Source: Promethearchaeota archaeon
Lineage (GTDB): Archaea > Asgardarchaeota > Lokiarchaeia > Sigynarchaeales > SOKP01
Direction of reading: 5' to 3'
DNA: 6,257 bases
Assembly: GCA_016839845.1 (NCBI GenBank)
Contig: JAEOTL010000230.1
Location: forward strand, 1-6,257
The notes beneath the pieces were generated by a model. It saw nothing but the letters and a program-made list of their open reading frames with translations, searched no databases and was not told the origin of the DNA. Numbering within the stretch: the first letter of the stretch is position 1; every line of letters begins with the position of its first letter. The translations under genes and the position numbers were made by a program. Of the stretch, positions 4,878-6,257 are shown piece by piece.

Positions 4878-5687
4878 ATGGAAATGACAGATAAGAAAAA
4901 TGAGACTCATCCTCTACTCTTCACACAAAAGGATGCAGTAGCAGTCGTGTCTATAAATAAACCGCCTATGAACCCCATGAGTCTGGAGTTCTTCGACGAG
5001 TTGGAAGTGCTAGTCTCAAAGCTTTCGACAGACCAATCCGTTCGCGCCATCGTTATTACAGCGGAAGGAGAGGAAAATTTCTCGGTGGGCATGGATCTTA
5101 AACAAATTGCAGGGGTTGGACGTGACTCTAATCGTATGCAAAACATCTTAGACCAACGCTTAAGAGTACTCAGTGCGATCGAGAATATTAAAAAGCCAGT
5201 AGTAACCACGCTTTTTGGTTATTGCCTTGGAGGTGGTTTGGAACTACCACTCTCATGTCATTTTCGGTTGGCTGCTGAGAACGGCGCAAAGATAGGGTTA
5301 CCAGAGCTAGATCTAGGCACGGTCCCTGCATGGGGAGGAAGCGCGCGTTTAACCCGTTGTGTTGGTCGATTATACGCACTTGACATGATACTCCGGGCTA
5401 GAATGATATCTGGTCAGGAAGCATACCGGATCGGTTTGGTCAATGAGGTTGTTCCAAATGCAGAACTTAAAGAACGAGCACTTGAGTTGGCCAAAAAACT
5501 TTCAGAAATGCCAATGATTGCTGTTTCTGAAATGTTACGGTGTATCGTTGAATATGGGGATCGACCATTACAGGAAGGTTTATATCAGGAACGTCAAGCA
5601 GTACTCAAAACCATGGGTACCAAGGACAACCTAGAAGGTATGATGGCTTTCCTCCAAAAACGTAAACCAAAATTTAACCAATTTTGA
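4878..5687 (+). CDS. Enoyl-CoA hydratase/isomerase (crotonase family)
   Basis: The 269-residue protein has the normal crotonase length and layout. It would hydrate a trans-2-enoyl-CoA, or act on a related acyl-CoA, in the cytosol. The first oxyanion-hole segment is NFSVGMDLKQI (67-77), the second is GYCLGGGLEL (114-123), and both acidic residues matching the catalytic pair of rat enoyl-CoA hydratase (Glu144 and Glu164) are present as E122 in GGGLEL and E143 in LPELDLG. This favours hydratase over pure isomerase activity. The conserved Asp usually after Cys in this helix is His here (SCH at 126-128), and PAWGGSARLTR (150-160) carries a Trp in the usual PGxGGTQRL motif, so the substrate may be unusual. 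The start is ATG 4878, with ATG 4884 as an alternative; residues 1-15 precede the core. The G+C content is well above that of the genes to the left. A hydrolase follows after 71 bases, perhaps in the same pathway. Confidence 0.92.
   Translation: MEMTDKKNETHPLLFTQKDAVAVVSINKPPMNPMSLEFFDELEVLVSKLSTDQSVRAIVITAEGEENFSVGMDLKQIAGVGRDSNRMQNILDQRLRVLSAIENIKKPVVTTLFGYCLGGGLELPLSCHFRLAAENGAKIGLPELDLGTVPAWGGSARLTRCVGRLYALDMILRARMISGQEAYRIGLVNEVVPNAELKERALELAKKLSEMPMIAVSEMLRCIVEYGDRPLQEGLYQERQAVLKTMGTKDNLEGMMAFLQKRKPKFNQF
5668..5686 (+). other. Hairpin overlapping the stop codon of the hydratase gene
   Basis: CAAAATT (5668-5674) and AATTTTG (5680-5686) are inverted around TAACC and end on the TGA stop codon. 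No T run follows directly, so it is a weak candidate for 3' end formation and may be chance in AT-rich sequence. Confidence 0.25.
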
Positions 5688-5699
5688 ATTTGTGCAATG

Positions 5700-5757
5700 T
5701 TTTTATATCGTTAGAATTTATTCAAATACTATAAAAATCATATTACATAAGAAGGAA
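5700..5757 (+). promoter_or_regulatory. Gap before the hydrolase: possible TATA boxes and ribosome binding site
   Basis: TTTTTATAT near 5699-5707 and TATAAAAA at 5730-5737 are TATA-like; the first would leave a leader of about 30 bases, the second an almost leaderless message. GAAGGA (5751-5756) lies only two bases before ATG 5759, an unusually short spacing. Whether the hydrolase is transcribed separately or read through from the hydratase cannot be decided. Confidence 0.3.
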
Positions 5758-5758
5758 T

Positions 5759-6257
5759 ATGAACCGTATCCAAATCAAAGCTCGGGGGTTCACGTTTGAC
5801 GCTTGGGCAGATGGGCCAAAAGAAGGACCATTGGTATTGTTACTCCATGGTTTACCCCGAACGAGCTGGGAATGGCACCATCAACTTCCGAAATTAGGTG
5901 AAGCGGGATTTAGAGCTATTGCGCCTGATCTAAGGGGTTATTGTCCCGGTGCGCGACCTGAGGGTGTGAAGGCATATGTTGTAGATGAGTTTGTACAAGA
6001 TATCTTGTCAATTGCAGATCAGGTTGGCTGGACGGATCGTCCCTTTCATCTTATAGGCACCAGTATCGGTTCGGTGATCGCTTGGTGGCTTGCCGGGAAC
6101 TATCCACAGCGAGTAGCAACGCTGGCTTGCATTAACATTCCACATCCTATGGCAGTCCTTGAGGTGATGAGGTCAAATGTGACGGATACACAACGAAAAA
6201 GATTTAGTTATTTCTCTACTTACGGAAAAGAGGGCATGGAGTTGATAAATTTTGAAG
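5759..6257 (+). CDS. Alpha/beta hydrolase, N-terminal part, runs off the window
   Basis: The 166 complete codons present show an alpha/beta-hydrolase fold resembling the epoxide hydrolase/haloalkane dehalogenase-like group. The oxyanion-hole motif is LLLHGLPRTSWEW (27-39). APDLRGYCPGARP (55-67) matches the loop after strand 4 typical of this group. The nucleophile elbow is GTSIGS (100-105) with S102, and AWWLAGNYPQRV (108-119) and the P-H-P at 128-130 follow as expected. Many relatives have Asp in a GHDWG elbow and act on epoxides or halides; the Ser here points to an esterase, lipase or C-C hydrolase type reaction. The catalytic Asp/Glu and His and the cap domain lie beyond the edge. The start is ATG 5759 with GAAGGA just before it. 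The gene shares strand and high G+C with the hydratase upstream, which suggests joint function in acyl or cyclic compound metabolism, as an inference. Confidence 0.88.
   Translation, partial: MNRIQIKARGFTFDAWADGPKEGPLVLLLHGLPRTSWEWHHQLPKLGEAGFRAIAPDLRGYCPGARPEGVKAYVVDEFVQDILSIADQVGWTDRPFHLIGTSIGSVIAWWLAGNYPQRVATLACINIPHPMAVLEVMRSNVTDTQRKRFSYFSTYGKEGMELINFE

Noticed and set aside
4907..5379. Minus-strand open frames at 4907-5209 and 5188-5379
   Set aside because: They are antisense to clear crotonase motifs and encode nothing recognisable.

Overview
The window most likely comes from an AT-rich archaeal chromosome, and an Asgard archaeon (Lokiarchaeia-like) is my best guess. The reasons are archaeal TATA-like boxes (TTTTAAAT, TTTAAATA) close upstream of starts, a hairpin plus T-run terminator, and a large asparagine-rich surface protein that joins a NosD-type beta-helix and an Ig-like domain, through one membrane helix, to a cytosolic domain resembling the longin/roadblock modules common in Asgard genomes. 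The lineage is an inference; there is no rRNA or other decisive marker here.

Layout. Positions 3-2309 (+) hold one surface-protein gene, already open at the left edge, which is cut by a single in-frame TAA at 741-743. Both halves stay in the same frame and the beta-helix rungs continue across the stop. A small Lys-rich protein (2406-2561, +) follows, with its own TATA box set among three copies of ATGTCAC. It converges on a CapA-family metallophosphatase-like gene (2591-3604, -). A possible small basic protein (3833-4087, -) lies upstream of that gene. A divergent intergenic region (4088-4341) with a strong dyad leads to a four-helix membrane protein (4342-4752, +), which ends at a clear hairpin/T9 terminator (4768-4796). 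The right end carries a crotonase-family enoyl-CoA hydratase (4878-5687, +) and the start of an alpha/beta hydrolase (5759 to the edge, +).

How the genes relate. The left two thirds read as surface and membrane biology typical of a lineage-specific accessory region, mostly single genes with their own promoters rather than one operon. The two right-hand genes are soluble metabolic enzymes on the same strand, 71 bases apart. They are visibly richer in G+C (sampled 60-base blocks 50-57 percent, against 27-30 percent further left), so they form a separate unit, perhaps acquired from bacteria. No tRNA, rRNA, CRISPR array, insertion sequence or attachment site was seen.
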